Positions 26,501 to 38,538 of a stretch of DNA of 64,000 nucleotides are shown piece by piece. The DNA is from Antedon mediterranea (Eukaryota > Echinodermata > Crinoidea > Comatulida > Antedonidae). Position 1 is the first letter of the stretch. Each line of letters begins with the position of its first letter. The translations under genes were made by a program, and so were the position numbers. The notes beneath the pieces were generated by a model. It was not told the DNA's origin. It saw nothing but the letters and a program-made list of their open reading frames with translations, and made no database searches. The stretch is taken from assembly GCF_964355755.1 (NCBI RefSeq), contig NC_092670.1, positions 21,389,201 through 21,453,200 on the forward strand, in the 5' to 3' direction.

Positions 26501-29500
26501 GACGGAAGTAGGGCTTGTACGTCAATACAGGATATGATGTTTTAGGCACAAATTGTGCGATCAACCACGACTTTCTGACTAACTTTTTGTTTCTGGAAAA
26601 ACGGATCTTCCTCAACACAATGGTGACAGCTCATTATTTATGTTATTCTACTTTATATATTCTAATATAAAGGATTGGTTTTTTGTTGTTAATGGAATTA
26701 GCATTTCTAAGGAGATAAATTTGTGGAAGATTTTTTAGATGAATATGATAATTGGTAACCACGATGTGGATTATGCATCTAGAGGTCAGTGGTCCGAATC
26801 CTTCTCTAATCTATTTTGTTTAGTTGACTTATTATTCTTGTCAAATCTTACTGATGTACTGTTTATGGTGATGTTTATAATACAAATTATACTCTATTGT
26901 TTATAAGAAGAAGGCATAAGATACCATGTACTGTTTCACACTAAGAGATTTCAGTTTCTAATATTTAGAGTTCTAAAATTTAAATATAGGCCTATTATAA
27001 AAAATATATATTAAAAAAAATATTCAACACAATTTAACCAGAACCTCAGACTATGTTTTATTGCTCAAATGAGTATACATTTTTTTAAACTTGTGTATCA
27101 TATTAAATATCCAATGATGGCCAATTATAGTTTTTATTCCGATTTCGTAAAAAAAAGGAAACCGATTAGCGTGGATAATTAAGAACAGTAATACTTCCAA
27201 ACGGTATTTTTTCTCACGATTATTACATTAACAACAAAAGATTGTTGTTGGTTTTACCCGCTTGTGTCGTCAGTTTTTATGCGTCGTTGCTGCAGGGCCA
27301 AAGGTTACCAATGTCGAGCCACCATCTAAGCATACAAGCCAGACGATAATAACGTTAGAATGTAATCGAGATGATTGGGCCATTGGTGCCCCACTGACAT
27401 ATCCAGGGATAGGCTTACTTTGCGGCCTAGAATGACTTACAGTTACTACTACAGTAGTACTTTAATCATTCAATTTTTGATACTGATTTTTTTTTTCTAA
27501 TTTGACTTTTTACTTGGTGCTTTCATTAAATGATTCTCCTTGTTTTCTTTACAGTCCTGGCATTACGACTTAAATTAAGGAGGCCTAGAGAAGAGTTGGT
27601 CAGTCAGGGAATTATGCCTCGTAAGTATATTTTATTATTTAATATTAAGTGAAAGTGAATTATGATTCTGCATATTTTTTTTTCATTGTTAATCCTTGCT
27701 AGTTTCACTTTAAGTGAATGTTAAAATATTTTTTAAGTGAATGTTAAAATATTTTTTAAATGAATATTTTACTGCAGCAAGCAGATATTTGCCAGTGCTA
27801 GAATAATTAAAAGAAATATTATACTCATTTAACCTTTCTGCTTCTGTTTCGAACCTCATCTGGTATTTGGTTGTCCTGGCAATGGTATTCCTTAACAATG
27901 CGCGTCCCCTATGGTCTATTCGTCTATTTATTAATTTATTCTTTTTGCGGTATCTTAATTAATGTAACTAGTTTTTAGTGGTCCTCCTATCACAAGCCCC
28001 TTAGGGTTACTTGGAGGTCCCTTTCATCGTTTAAAATATGTTTTACTCCTCGCTTGTTACTGTTTGTTTATGAGATGAATAAAAGAGATACTACACCAAT
28101 TTCAGGATCTATTACAAATATATTATTATACATCTGTATAATGTTCCCTTAGCAATATTATATAAGTATCTAATAATATAATTATAGTTGCATACATTAA
28201 AAAAAAGGTCAAAGGTGATCAGCTGTTGAGTGTACGAAGGTTAAATGTGATATCACTTGTGTATGACATCCCTATAATTTATATTAATTCAACAGTTGTC
28301 ATCTTGATTAGTAATATAAATAACTCATCTATTTATACTAATTTTAAATTGATGATTTGTATACCCTTTGTATAAGTATTAAGAATAAGATAAATGGTAT
28401 ACATGAGTATGTGGTGCCACAAGCAACAAATTTATTTATTGTGTTTAGTCCCTTATAAGAATAGAGGAATAACTATTTCTATAGAATGTATGTGTATGAG
28501 TTACTATTGATGTAGTAAAATAAAGAATTTGATGAACTTCTGTATTGGAGAAGTCCGCTTTACCAGTTTCAAATCATTAAACTTGTCTTCAACTAGTGTG
28601 TAGATCATAAGATGAGGCAGCTTCCTTTGTCACCAAGGCAACAGTGACATCATACTAGTCTAATTTTAATATCGGTTTAAAGTTTGTTTGTATTTTCAGA
28701 TTAAGAAAAGAGAAACTATTATAAATAACTAACAAGTTTCAAATATAAATTTTATTAAAAAAATAGAATGTTTAAATTGTGTTTATACATTTCATAATTG
28801 AATATTAGTAAATGTATTATTTTTATCAATAGTGCAGTAATGCTAGTCTGTTAGTAATAGGTGAAACCCAAAGTTTAAAATATAAATACCTATGCAAGTA
28901 GCACTATACGTTGCAAGTACAAGTAGGTATCATCAGTTACAGTAAAGACAGCAAACTTATATTTAAACTGTTATTAAACATCTGTGTTTTAAGCCGTTCC
29001 TTTGACAAAATGATTTCTCACGGACAGCTGTTTGTTGTGGATGATATAATAACTAATAATGCTTTGTTGTGACATCAGCTGTAGCGATGTTAAAATTAGT
29101 ACGCCCTCGCTCTTACAAAACCCATCATCAATGAGTATATATCACCATCCAAAGAAGGTTCGTGTCATCTCAATATCTACATCGTCACTACTGTGACATC
29201 ATCACTATGCGACTTTATTGGCCAGTTATTCTTAGCCTCAACTTATGTTTATTTTAACTTCGATATGTGGTACAACCAAGTATGGGTAGACTGCCTGGCT
29301 TCTTTTTCTAGAAACTTTTCTTTTATTACTTTAACTTCCAAAAATAGCTTTCTTCTACAACTTTCTAAGAAGATGGCTTCAGAGTTGAAATTAATTTTCT
29401 TCACTCCGCTGATAATTTTCTTTGAGACGCGACTGAGTTGATATATTGATGTGCTCAGTCGTTAGGGAAATCCCCCAAGACAAACTGTTCAGGTTTAATT

Positions 29501-32500
29501 GTTATGCTGCTTAATTGCTATGGAGATGAGGATGTCAAAGGTTGAAGGTTAAAGTTCAATTATTAGCGTATTTGATTTTTCTTTAAAGCACTTTATTTTG
29601 TTTTTTGTTTTTAGCTTAGCTTTTACTAATTCAAATGATTACCCCTTTTCAAGTTATGTATCAAAGATGTTGTTGATTTTTTTTGTACTTAAAGTATTTT
29701 TTAACTTAAATTTACTACTTTTTCTATTTTTTTCAGCATTGAAGACACCGCCTGCTTTCCACGAGCAGAGACAAAGATTAGAAAGAGCAAAGGTATGCAA
29801 CTTGATTAATTACATCGGTTATACAAAAAAATAGAAATTAGTTTGCAGTTTACTAAATATAAATATTAAAATACTAGTACAACACTGAAAACCCAGAAAT
29901 CTAGAAACTCTCCCACAACCAGAATTCTTTCAGATTCTTTGAAATGCATTGAGAAAACAAGATCAACTCAGCCAAGATTTATTTGATTCTGCCATAAAAC
30001 ACAAAAGGGTTGTCACCTGATCCTACCGGAAATGATCACAATGGAATTATTTCCCAAGCGGAAGTTTTGATGAACATTAGTTGGTGTTGACATTATTCAG
30101 CGACTTATTAGATGAGGTTGCTTCAGTGCGGCACGTAACCTAGTCTTAAGTACATGCACTTAATTAAGTTGTATCTGTACTATTTGTACATTGATTAATC
30201 TTCATCTCATTAAGCCCTATCAATCTAGCAATGTCAGTGCTTTTCGTTATCTGGTGTTGATGGTGTTATATTCGTATCGACATAGTTTTTATGTTTTCCT
30301 TGTACTTTCAAATTGTCTGCTTATTCTTTTGCCATTACTGCAGTAATGTGATGTCTTATTTCCCTTCATTCGTATCAACACAGTTTTTGTCTTCCTTCCT
30401 TGTACTTTCAAAGTCTGTTTACGCTTTTGCAATTACTGCAGTATTATTTCCCTTGATTGTACGTTCAAAGTATTTTGTGCTTATTTAGTTACTGCAATAA
30501 TGTGATTTTCACAGTCCAGTGACTTTATTTGTGGAAGTTACATGTGCATGTGTACTGTATCATATTGTTGTTACTGAAATATTTGTGTGTTTATGCCATT
30601 GTTTTAATGTAATAACAAACTATATACATATTGGTTAATTTTTCCCATTAGACATGTATAAATCCATTGGCGTTACCACTCATTGAACAATATATTATTT
30701 TTGTTAAAAGGTAGTGTTGACTCTTGTGCAAGTTGTTTGTATATGTAGGTTCTCACTTGTGCTGATGACAGATAAATTAAGTATAAGATATCCCTAAGGA
30801 TATAGAACATGTTGGACATAATAACATGGCCTATTTCTAGGTCCCTTGACATGGATTTGACCTAGTACTATCTAAGATCTGACTTGAGGCTTGTGTGGGA
30901 CATACCAGAGGCCTGAAGGCGGGACATACCACCAGTGTAGCCAAGAGATACCTCCTACTTTACTATTATTCATACACCTACCTCCCCAGCCTGGAGACTA
31001 ACGTGTGTTCTTTACCAAATTGCACCATGGACTATTGACCATTTGCTATGATCCAGGTGAAAAAATAAACTGTTCAGCTTACTTTAATCCAGGTCAGGTT
31101 AAAAGCCATTTCTGTGCTGAAGCATATTGCCAACTTCCTTTTAAAAAATGCAGTAAAAAGTCTAATACCTTGGTCACACCTTCCTCCGCGCATTTTAAAA
31201 TAATAAATCCGGTGGTCGTATAGTATATATTTATTCTGAAATAAGTGGCTGGCTGACTAAGTCCATAGATTCTCGTTCTATCTGTGCCACATATAATACC
31301 AGACCAACACAATCCATCTCTGATTTAACCTTAATGATAATTACATTAATTTGACATGGAAAGCGTGGGTATAGCATTCTGTTTTTAAAGATGTAGCTAT
31401 CCAATATTCTTTCCAAGAATGGGTAAAACTAATAAAATCATTTTAGAGAACTAAATAATTATAATTTAATAACTACTATATTTGCAACTCTTTGGAGAAA
31501 CAAAATCTGAAATCAGAAAAAAATTTGATGATAATTTTTGTAGACATAGCCTTGGGGTGTAAGACTGAGTTACCCGCCAATGTTTGCTTATTAGAAGAGT
31601 TACACAATAATCATACAATTTCCAAATTTAATTCCGCACGTGCAGGATTTAGAAATCTAGGTAACAATATGTGCAGTGTTCTATCAGTGTTAATGTGATT
31701 CGACATTTGCTCTCTTTAAGGCCACCGTTCAAGCTGAGATGAAATGATTGAATGTGACTCTAAGAAGGCCTAGATTCACAATACCTTTTCACTTATTTTT
31801 TGTTGAGGATTTTTATTTTGTTTATTCAGTGTTCTCCTAATTTCAAAATCAATTCCAGAAGTAAGATACCAAATCTTAAGTTATAGGCTATAAAGCTCTG
31901 TCTACACTATCAAATTTATGTGACAACAAATTGTGATGCAGACATGTTGATGTCATATCACTACCATATTTGGCCATATCACTACCACATTTGAGCACAT
32001 CACACTTTTTTTTGTCAAACTAGTTTGATAGTGTAGACACACAGAGCTTTAGATTTATCTAAATCTTAATTTTAAAAAAAGGTCAAATATAGTGTATTTA
32101 TTCATTTGAAAAAAAAACCAATGCTGTGGTGAGGTCACAAGATCCTAAGAATTTTAAAAAGTGTTTCAGTTAAAACCTTATCCACTGTACTGGTGATTAC
32201 AGCCCTGCAAAATGTAGCCTCTTGTTTGCTCTTGTGTAGTGGCTGACCTAGCCTACCCCTATACCAAGTATTTTCTGGTTGGAGGTAATATATGCTGGTA
32301 AAAGCGGCATCAGGTGAACACTGCTCCTGATTCTTTATTTGGTAATTTTAATGTACAGATCGTGCGCAAGAAGTCTGCTTTTCTCATTGGAATAGTTACC
32401 CCTCTTCCCATCTAGTTCCCCTGCCTAAAGCCATTTCAAAGATGTTCATATCCTCATCCCATGGGAAATACATAGAACATATTTTGATGGTTCAAAGACT

Positions 32501-35500
32501 ATGATTTGGGTCATTGAACCAAAAGATTGCTTTAAGAATTTGTATTTCACTATGGTTCATTAAACATAATAATATAAATGTTTCTTTTAATTAGTATTAA
32601 ACATTAATGGTCTGTATTTGAATGAGCTTCCATAACTAATAATTGGAAATAACAATTTTGTAAATTAGGGTAAGGTATTTATATGGTGTAGAAGAGTTCC
32701 AGTCTTAGTTGGATCAACTTTTTTACATATTTTCTCATTTACATCTATGTAATTTCATGTGTGGCTGATATTTCTCTCCTTTAGTTTAAATTGAAATATA
32801 CAGTTTTTAAAACTTGGTGGCTTAGAGCTATGAACCCCAAATTTGTTATCTGGAGGATGTGGGTTTGAGTCCTAATTTATTTAGAAGTATTTACGAATGA
32901 GTATTCTATTCAATTATTTTACAGTACAACTGACTTGTGACTATAATATTATCACTTAAAAAAAAAACAATTTCTGCCAAAGGGTTGCCACAATTTCTTT
33001 CAGTATTTTGTGTAGTCTATTATACTAATTATGCTGAGGGTCAAAGGTGATGATTTTTATTTCAGTCAAGTAGTCGATGTATTCTATTTCACCTGTAAAT
33101 TCATAATCAACCACTTTCACTAAAGTTAATTCTAATCATTTGTTTTTGTTAACTTCTCAACTGCCTCTGGCTCAGTGCTAAGTTTCTCATACTGAATGTG
33201 GTAATTATCTGAGAACACTTGTTGTCATTTACGCTCCTGGCAGAGAGAACTCGATAACGTCAAGAATCTTATAACGACGTGGGTCTCATAACAACATGGG
33301 TCTTGCTATGCTTTGGGCCTAGCCTAAAAGAAAACATTCTTTTGACCCCTGTTCTAGGGATATTTACTGTATTTTAAGAGGCTTAACAAGCAAATGGTGG
33401 GTGTTTTACCCACTCTATGACTGGCCTGGAAGAAAAAAATAACTTTAATTAGCCAATTATACTCCATGTAGAAAGGTATACATTGACCTAGTAAGAATGT
33501 ATATCCTGGTGAACAATATTATATTTACAAATGAGAAGGAGTTTGTGGTTAATTAAGAGTAATTGTCAGTTGATACTGCAATTAGCAAATGTACTAGCTA
33601 CCCACAAACCCTGGTAAGTGACAGAGCCATTGTTTATGACAAGCTTTGTAGGGAAAAAAACCATTATCCACTATAACCTAATTATTAGGTGGTGTAAGGT
33701 TGTAGAAAGGACAAAAGTTACCTAATTGTTAGTCTAAAGCTTGTTTTATATCTTGAAATTAAATCACGGAAAATAATGAGCTTTTCGATACTTAAAATGA
33801 ACTTGGGAAAATGTCCATATCACACTTGCTATGTTGTAATGTAGTATATGAAAGTGTACCAAGCTTTGTGACAAGCAGTCTGTACACACTTGAGTGGGAA
33901 ATATAGTGCGCCTTGCAGTAGATAGCTATGCAATGTTATTATCTGTTGCCGTTATAATTGTTACGGCGAAAAATATTTCAGAATCTTCCAATCTTCACAA
34001 AAGGTGATATTATAAGTGTCTGCACACCTGTTATAGATATGCAAATCATTCTAAAATCAGCAGAAAACAAGTGTCAATTAACTTTGAATTCCTTGGTCAT
34101 CATCTAATTATATATTCAGGTATTCAGCCAATCGCAATACAAGTTGACCTTTTTACAAAACTTGATTTATACGCTTCTAATTATGTTCTATAGGTCGGTT
34201 ACATCAGGCAATCGAGATAGTGAATATAATATCTCTATTATCAAGATTGATACCTGTTTTATATAGTATATAAATATTAATTTTTACATTACAATATGAC
34301 ATGGCATGATGATATGATAAAATATGATAAAAATACATAGTTCCATAAAATGACTAGAAAATGTCTACTGTTTTATGGTTAGTTTAAAGAGAAAGTTGAC
34401 ACTTGGCAATATTCTTATATAAGTTTATTATTTTTGCTGTGATGTTCAGTAATATGAAATAAGATACTGAAGCTTGATGGTTGCTTACCAATACCATAAT
34501 GTTTGCAAAATGTTCTGTATCAAAGGTATATTCAAGTACATTTGTTCACAAACAGATCCATCGGAAAATTGACCTAATCTTGCTATACACTATGTTAGTT
34601 TGTGATGTGTGTTTTCGAGTACAATTATTTAAAACTAATTATAATCTTTTTTTAATAGGTTGGTGATTGTTTACAAAGGAAAATCAGAATGAGGCCAGAT
34701 AAATCACAATTAATAAATCAACACATTCTAGAAGGTAAATACAAAAACAAAAGAGTATTCACTGACCCAGATCAATACTAATTAATAACTTCTTCATTAG
34801 ATTTTATGCAACTTGTTTAATGTCAAAGGTTGAAGATAATTGTGAGTTAAACATGGGAAAGTGTGATATGTTATGGTGTAAATAATTATGCTAAAAAAGT
34901 TTCTAAAATATCCAGCTGCAGAGGGCAGCATTTACTGTGAGATTTGTATTATTAATTAATTTTAATTATTATAATAAAATGCTTTTTAATTTATAAAATA
35001 AATTCAAAACTGACAAATATTATTGTTCTCATTTTTTTTCTAGACACCAGTACAGATCCACTAGTAAGTGCGACACACCAGCGCTTAAAACGAGCGCGGT
35101 TAGAGCGGGATCTTGAAGGGAAGATTAAAAATCGACCAGGTCCTTTGGAATTAATTGAAGAGAATATTTTGAAAACAGATAATTTAGTTGAGCAGATAAT
35201 CAAAGGTAAGGATTGATAGAGGAAGAGTGAAATGTGTGTATAGGGTACAAACTAGTAATAGTATGAGTGTGGATCTTGCACCAAAGTTTTCAAAACATTT
35301 TTATGTAATGGACAAAAATCAGTTAAGGCAAAATTAAAATTATTATTATATTATTATTAAATTATATTATTATACCTTATTATTTCATTTGTTTTTACAG
35401 ATGGTTCTGTTGCCTTTATGAAAACAAACAGTATGGACATGCTGGACGAGGAGAGTCAAGAAATTTGCACTGATGAACCACCCTCACCTTCTCAATCAGA

Positions 35501-38329
35501 ATCATCTTCTGTTCTCTTTCCAGATGTCAGGTTTGCAAATGTTCCATCACCTCCAGATATTAGTACATTCTTTGAACGTTTAAAAAACGAATCCGGATTA
35601 AATACGCCGTTACTTGCCGCAAGTGGCTTACTTTCTCCTGGTCTAGATTCTGGATTGACGAGCCCTCAACAAGTGACGCCCCCAACACCGTCTTTATTTT
35701 CAATGCCGCCAACTCATACAAAGACATCGTCTTCATCGTCGTCATCAACAACTTCATCAAAATCTAGAAAAAAGCAAGCAAAGCGACCGAAACCAAAAGA
35801 GATAAAATTTCATGAGTACAAGCCCCCAAATGATACTAATAATAAAACATTGGCATCAGCAACTGATGATAACCCATATAATCTGCTATTAATGCAACAG
35901 CAGTTATTTTTGCAGCTGCAGTTACTGCAGCAACAACAGGCAATGCAACAGCAGTCAGGTAATCCAAAAGAACCAACCACATCCACATCCAGTTTGGGAT
36001 CAATTGCATCTCCTGGAGGTAACACTGACACTGTGCCGGCAATACCACTAAAAGTTGGTAAAATTACTGGAAACCTAGAAGATATGAAAGTAGCTGAATT
36101 AAAAATTGAGTTGAAAGCCAGAGGACTTCATGTGTCCGGTACAAAACCACAACTTGTGGAACGTCTGCGGCCTTACACAGAAGCTTATGCAAGTCGTTCA
36201 AATTCAACATCCTCTACATACGATATCTCAACATCATCCCCACAAGGTAAAGTCAGCAGTTCAACAGATATTCCATTAGATGTAATGAGCGACATCAGTG
36301 CTCCCTCATCTATCAGCAGCCCTCCAGTGTCACCACCAGAAATCAAACAATTACCTTCTGTCAAGTCTGAACCTATGTCACCTGGAAGTGTTTTTATGGA
36401 TCCAATGTCGCCACAAAATCTCCAAAGCCAAATTGATTCTTTCACAATTTCTTCTCAGAATCCGCTGGAGGATTTCAAGCTTCACAGATCACCAAGTTCT
36501 GGCAGCATGAGGTCAAAGACCATTCCAATGGATATGGACAGTAATAGCAATCTTGAGCCATGTTTGGCAGACCTCACTTCTGAAGATCCCTCTCAGAATG
36601 ATTCTAGCGACCTTGTGAAGCAGCAACAGAGGAAAATAGAAGAACTCCAACAGCAGTTACTTCTATCACAAATGCAAATACAACAACAGAAGCAACAGTT
36701 ACAGAGCCGACCTCCACCACCGCCGCCTCCACCCCTGCCACCACCAAGTCAAGCAGGCAATATGCGGCTGCAAACGACGACATCAACTCCGCAGTCTCTT
36801 ATTCCAGGCATGATTAGGACAGTTCCAAGTCAGCTCTCTGCAGGTCAGATAAAGGTTACAAATACTACGTCTGGATCACCAGTAGGTCAACCACCATCGT
36901 TCCAAGTTTCGCAAAGCCTTGCAGCTACTACTAAGGCGTTCTCATTTGGTATTCCTGCCACTGCACAACAGTTTACAATTCCAAAACATACAATGGATTT
37001 GAAATCGGTTTCATTACCTAATGGGTTGTTTTCATCTACGAAAGCATCATCGTTGCCCAACAGCCCTACGGACACAATCACAGATGCATCAAGTTTGTCA
37101 CGGTCATTGACGAATCCTACATTCACAATCCCGCCACCTAAGTATGAGGATGCTGTTCGACACAGTAAGGTAAGTCTATAGAACATGTTTACTTCGATAT
37201 AACACAACACTTTCAAATTCAAAAAATGGATGTATTATGTTTTTAAAATCATGTAATTTACTCTTTGGCCCATCTTTTCACACAATTTATTCTAGATAAA
37301 GAATGGTAACCAAGCACAAGCAGGAGGAAATGCACGCAGTACACACACGCAAGACCTGGATGATCTATTAGAAGTTCTGGTGGACCATGGATGTAAGTTT
37401 TTTAAACCAATCCCATACTATAATGTTCACCTCATACTACGTGCCCTAAAGGCTTTCAATGTTCATGATGGATGTTTTTTTCTGTTTTTGTAATCTATTA
37501 ACAAAGTATTGACTACTAAGGAGGAATACACAGCTATTTTTGGTTCAAATTGTTCAATTGTTTAAACCAATGATAAACTTTGGAGATACAGTATGATATT
37601 ATTGGACGTTATATAATACTAATATATAATATACTAATATAATATCTAATGATTATCTTTTCAGATCAACTTCCCTTAACTCCTAGAAATCGAGGACACT
37701 TTACAGTTTCTAATAGCTTCCCCCAAACAATCACATTAACACAGTCACCTCAGCGAGTTCATCTATCGCCCCCTTTAACACCCCCAGAAGCACGCCACCC
37801 TCCACTGAATGCCATCTCTCGTTCCATGCCTCCTTCACATATGACCACTGAATTACCAATGGACATTGATGCAGAATTGAGTTTGGGAACAATCGATCTT
37901 GGAGTTGTAAAGAGTGAAAGAGTTTCACCTGACATGAAGAAAGAAGACCAACTTGCAAACTCTTTAGACATTACAATGATTGATGGCGATTCAAACATTC
38001 TTGGCCTAGGAACGGATTCTTTAACAGGAACGTGCGCAAGTGCAGCAGACACACATCTTGACAATTGGTCGTTGACAGGACACTGTGCAAGCTCTTCGGA
38101 CACAAATGTCGACAATTGGTTAGATTTAGTTATCCCAAGCTCTGGGAGTACGTTGACCCCGGTCAGCTGCACGCCACCAACGGGTCTATCAATTGAAAAC
38201 GTTCTTGGGAATCCGCTTGGAAAGGATCCGTTTTCGTTGAATTTATTTGATCTAGGTGAAATAAGTACGCCGACGGATCTACATCATCTTGAAGGTGACG
38301 GATGGGACAATATACCAGTTGGCGAGTAG
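11474..38329 (+). CDS. MRTF: Myocardin-related transcription factor (MRTF/MKL), 8 coding exons, 992 aa
   Basis: Seen: exons 11474-11561, 27555-27620, 29737-29792, 34659-34734, 35044-35205, 35401-37169, 37296-37392 and 37665-38329 total 2979 nt (993 codons with stop), and every junction has GT-AG ends and compatible phase. Domain order is RPEL1 (residues 39-51), RPEL2 (82-94), RPEL3 (126-138), basic region (about 270-290), Gln-rich stretch (303-324), SAP domain (363-400), leucine zipper (544-575), poly-Pro (576-587) and acidic C-terminal transactivation domain. This is the full vertebrate MRTF-A/B architecture at similar length. Known: RPEL motifs bind G-actin and hold the protein in the cytoplasm; when actin polymerises, MRTF enters the nucleus and activates SRF at CArG boxes of cytoskeletal genes. 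Start: the ATG at 11474 is the first in frame after an upstream stop; a second ATG lies two codons on. The first coding exon is the least certain part, since it has no homology anchor and an alternative exists at 13356-13440. Confidence 0.95.
13020..13440 (+). promoter_or_regulatory. Possible alternative MRTF promoter and first exon
   Basis: Seen: a palindromic CRE (TGACGTCA) at 13020-13027, TATAAAAA at 13158-13165, then an ATG at 13356 with 28 open codons and one extra base ending at a good donor (GAAG|gtgagc) at 13440. The exon ends in phase 1, exactly what exon 2 needs. The peptide is hydrophobic (SLIFVLCLSFML), unlike the basic peptide of the 11474 exon. Known: vertebrate MRTF-A has alternative first exons. 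Joining this exon to exon 2 is inference; transcript data would decide. Confidence 0.3.
13499..13880 (+). repeat. Pair of direct repeats of about 85 bp in MRTF intron 1
   Basis: TTTACTATCTATAATT followed by AACCAACCATGAGAAATG and ACTTTTGCAAC occurs at about 13499 and again at about 13793. Spacing near 295 bp, moderate divergence. Confidence 0.65.
19679..19808. mobile_element. Short palindromic MITE with TTAGTA target duplication
   Basis: Inverted ends TGCTTGGTTCCC and GGGAACCAAGCT, with inverted similarity continuing inward (CAAGGATG against CATCCTTG). TTAGTA occurs directly on both sides (19673-19678 and 19809-19814). 130 bp, no coding capacity. Only one copy was noticed in the window. Confidence 0.65.
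24050..24180 (+). repeat. Degenerate tandem repeat, three copies
   Basis: TATGCTATGTTTATGGGCAC, TATACTATGTTTATAGACAA and TATGCTATGTTTATAGGTAA, each followed by CAGAG or similar, at roughly 50-bp steps in MRTF intron 1. Confidence 0.6.
27555..35205 (+). CDS. MRTF: MRTF coding exons 2-5 (actin-binding RPEL region)
   Basis: Seen: exon 2 (27555-27620) encodes RPEL1 with RPREEL followed by VSQGIMP. Exon 3 (29737-29792) encodes the conserved linker ending FHEQRQRLERAK. Exon 4 (34659-34734) encodes RPEL2 with RPDKSQL. Exon 5 (35044-35205) encodes a basic stretch RLKRARL and RPEL3 with RPGPLEL. Known: the three RPEL motifs and their spacers bind several G-actin molecules, and the basic residues in this region form the nuclear import signal that actin masks. 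Odd: RPEL1 keeps the Pro that vertebrate MRTF-A and -B replace with Thr, and RPEL2 has Gln in place of the motif Glu. Confidence 0.95.
27715..27765 (+). repeat. Short tandem duplication
   Basis: AGTGAATGTTAAAATATTTT occurs twice in a row (period 23 bp), followed by a partial third copy, about 95 bp after MRTF exon 2. Confidence 0.8.
28206..28218 (+). promoter_or_regulatory. DR1 nuclear-receptor motif in MRTF intron
   Basis: AGGTCAAAGGTGA: two half-sites with one base between them, the arrangement bound by HNF4 and RXR-type receptors. Similar DR1 motifs occur at 3100-3112, 17359-17371, 29546-29558 and 33038-33050. Confidence 0.3.
28629..28642 (+). promoter_or_regulatory. RFX-type X-box motif
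   Basis: GTCACCAAGGCAAC fits the RFX consensus (GTNRCC, 0-3 nt, RGYAAC) exactly. It sits in the intron between MRTF exons 2 and 3. RFX factors control ciliary genes; relevance here is unknown. Confidence 0.25.
29793..34658 (+). other. MRTF intron 3
   Basis: Contains fold-back MITE copy A at 31892-32050 and a DR1-like motif at 33038-33050. The open frames in this stretch are AT-rich and show no protein family. Confidence 0.65.
31892..32050. mobile_element. Fold-back MITE, copy A (MRTF intron)
   Basis: Ends AAGCTCTGTCTACACTATCA and TGATAGTGTAGAC followed by ACACAGAGCTT; TA on both sides. The two halves are near-complete inverted copies, so the element could fold into one hairpin. Contains the CArG box CCATATTTGG at 31964-31973. 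Confidence 0.85.
35401..37169 (+). CDS. MRTF: MRTF coding exon 6 (basic, Gln-rich, SAP, leucine zipper)
   Basis: Seen: a 1769-nt exon, open throughout. It encodes Ser/Pro-rich sequence with many SP/TP sites, then a Lys/Arg-rich patch (KRPKPKEIKFHEYKPP), the Gln-rich block with LFLQLQLLQQQQ, the SAP domain (LEDMKVAELKIELKARGLHV then SGTKPQLVERL), two VKSE sites that fit the sumoylation consensus (one here, one in exon 8), a heptad leucine zipper with KIEELQQQLLLSQMQ, poly-Pro, and a conserved PPKYEDAV near the end. Known: the basic and Gln-rich parts contact SRF, SAP domains bind DNA, and the zipper dimerises the protein. The exon ends at HSK|gtaagt; reading into the intron meets a stop after three codons, so splicing is needed. 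Confidence 0.97.
37296..38329 (+). CDS. MRTF: MRTF coding exons 7-8 (C-terminal transactivation domain)
   Basis: Seen: exon 7 (37296-37392) encodes DLDDLLEVLVDHG, matching the vertebrate QMDDLFDILIQSG helix. Exon 8 (37665-38329) encodes Ser/Thr/Pro-rich sequence and an acidic end with LDNW and DNWLDL, matching the vertebrate NLDNMEWLDI block, then the stop TAG at 38327. Known: the family's C-terminal third is the transcription activation domain. Odd: a 17-residue segment ending LDNW is tandemly duplicated (38021-38071 and 38072-38122), giving two copies of the DNW core. Confidence 0.95.
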
Positions 38330-38538
38330 TTCTGAAATAAAACTTGATAGATAAGTTATGGCACTTTATTATACGTTCAGTTCAATATTACTTGCATGAT
38401 ACGAATTATACGAACTAGCTGGCTAGCGACTGGATAGAATACTGTACCATATACCTCACTTATTCAAACTCTTCCATGGTTTCCTAGACAACTGTTACAC
38501 GGCTGTAAAAAGTGCCTCATGCATGTAATTGCAATAGA

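Larger units (their letters stand above)
11562..27554 (+). other. MRTF intron 1 (about 16 kb)
   Basis: Large AT-rich intron between the first coding exon and the RPEL1 exon. It holds the possible second promoter and exon (13020-13440), direct repeats (13499-13880), a palindromic MITE (19679-19808), a degenerate repeat (24050-24180) and a C-rich tract at 25865-25881. Large first introns are usual places for enhancers; no coding exon of another gene is recognised. Confidence 0.7.

Noticed and set aside
26748-26810. tRNA-like segment with GGTCCGAATCC
   Set aside because: B-box deviates and no cloverleaf can be formed by eye.
35560-37222. Minus-strand open frames opposite MRTF exon 6
   Set aside because: Shadows of the real coding exon on the other strand.
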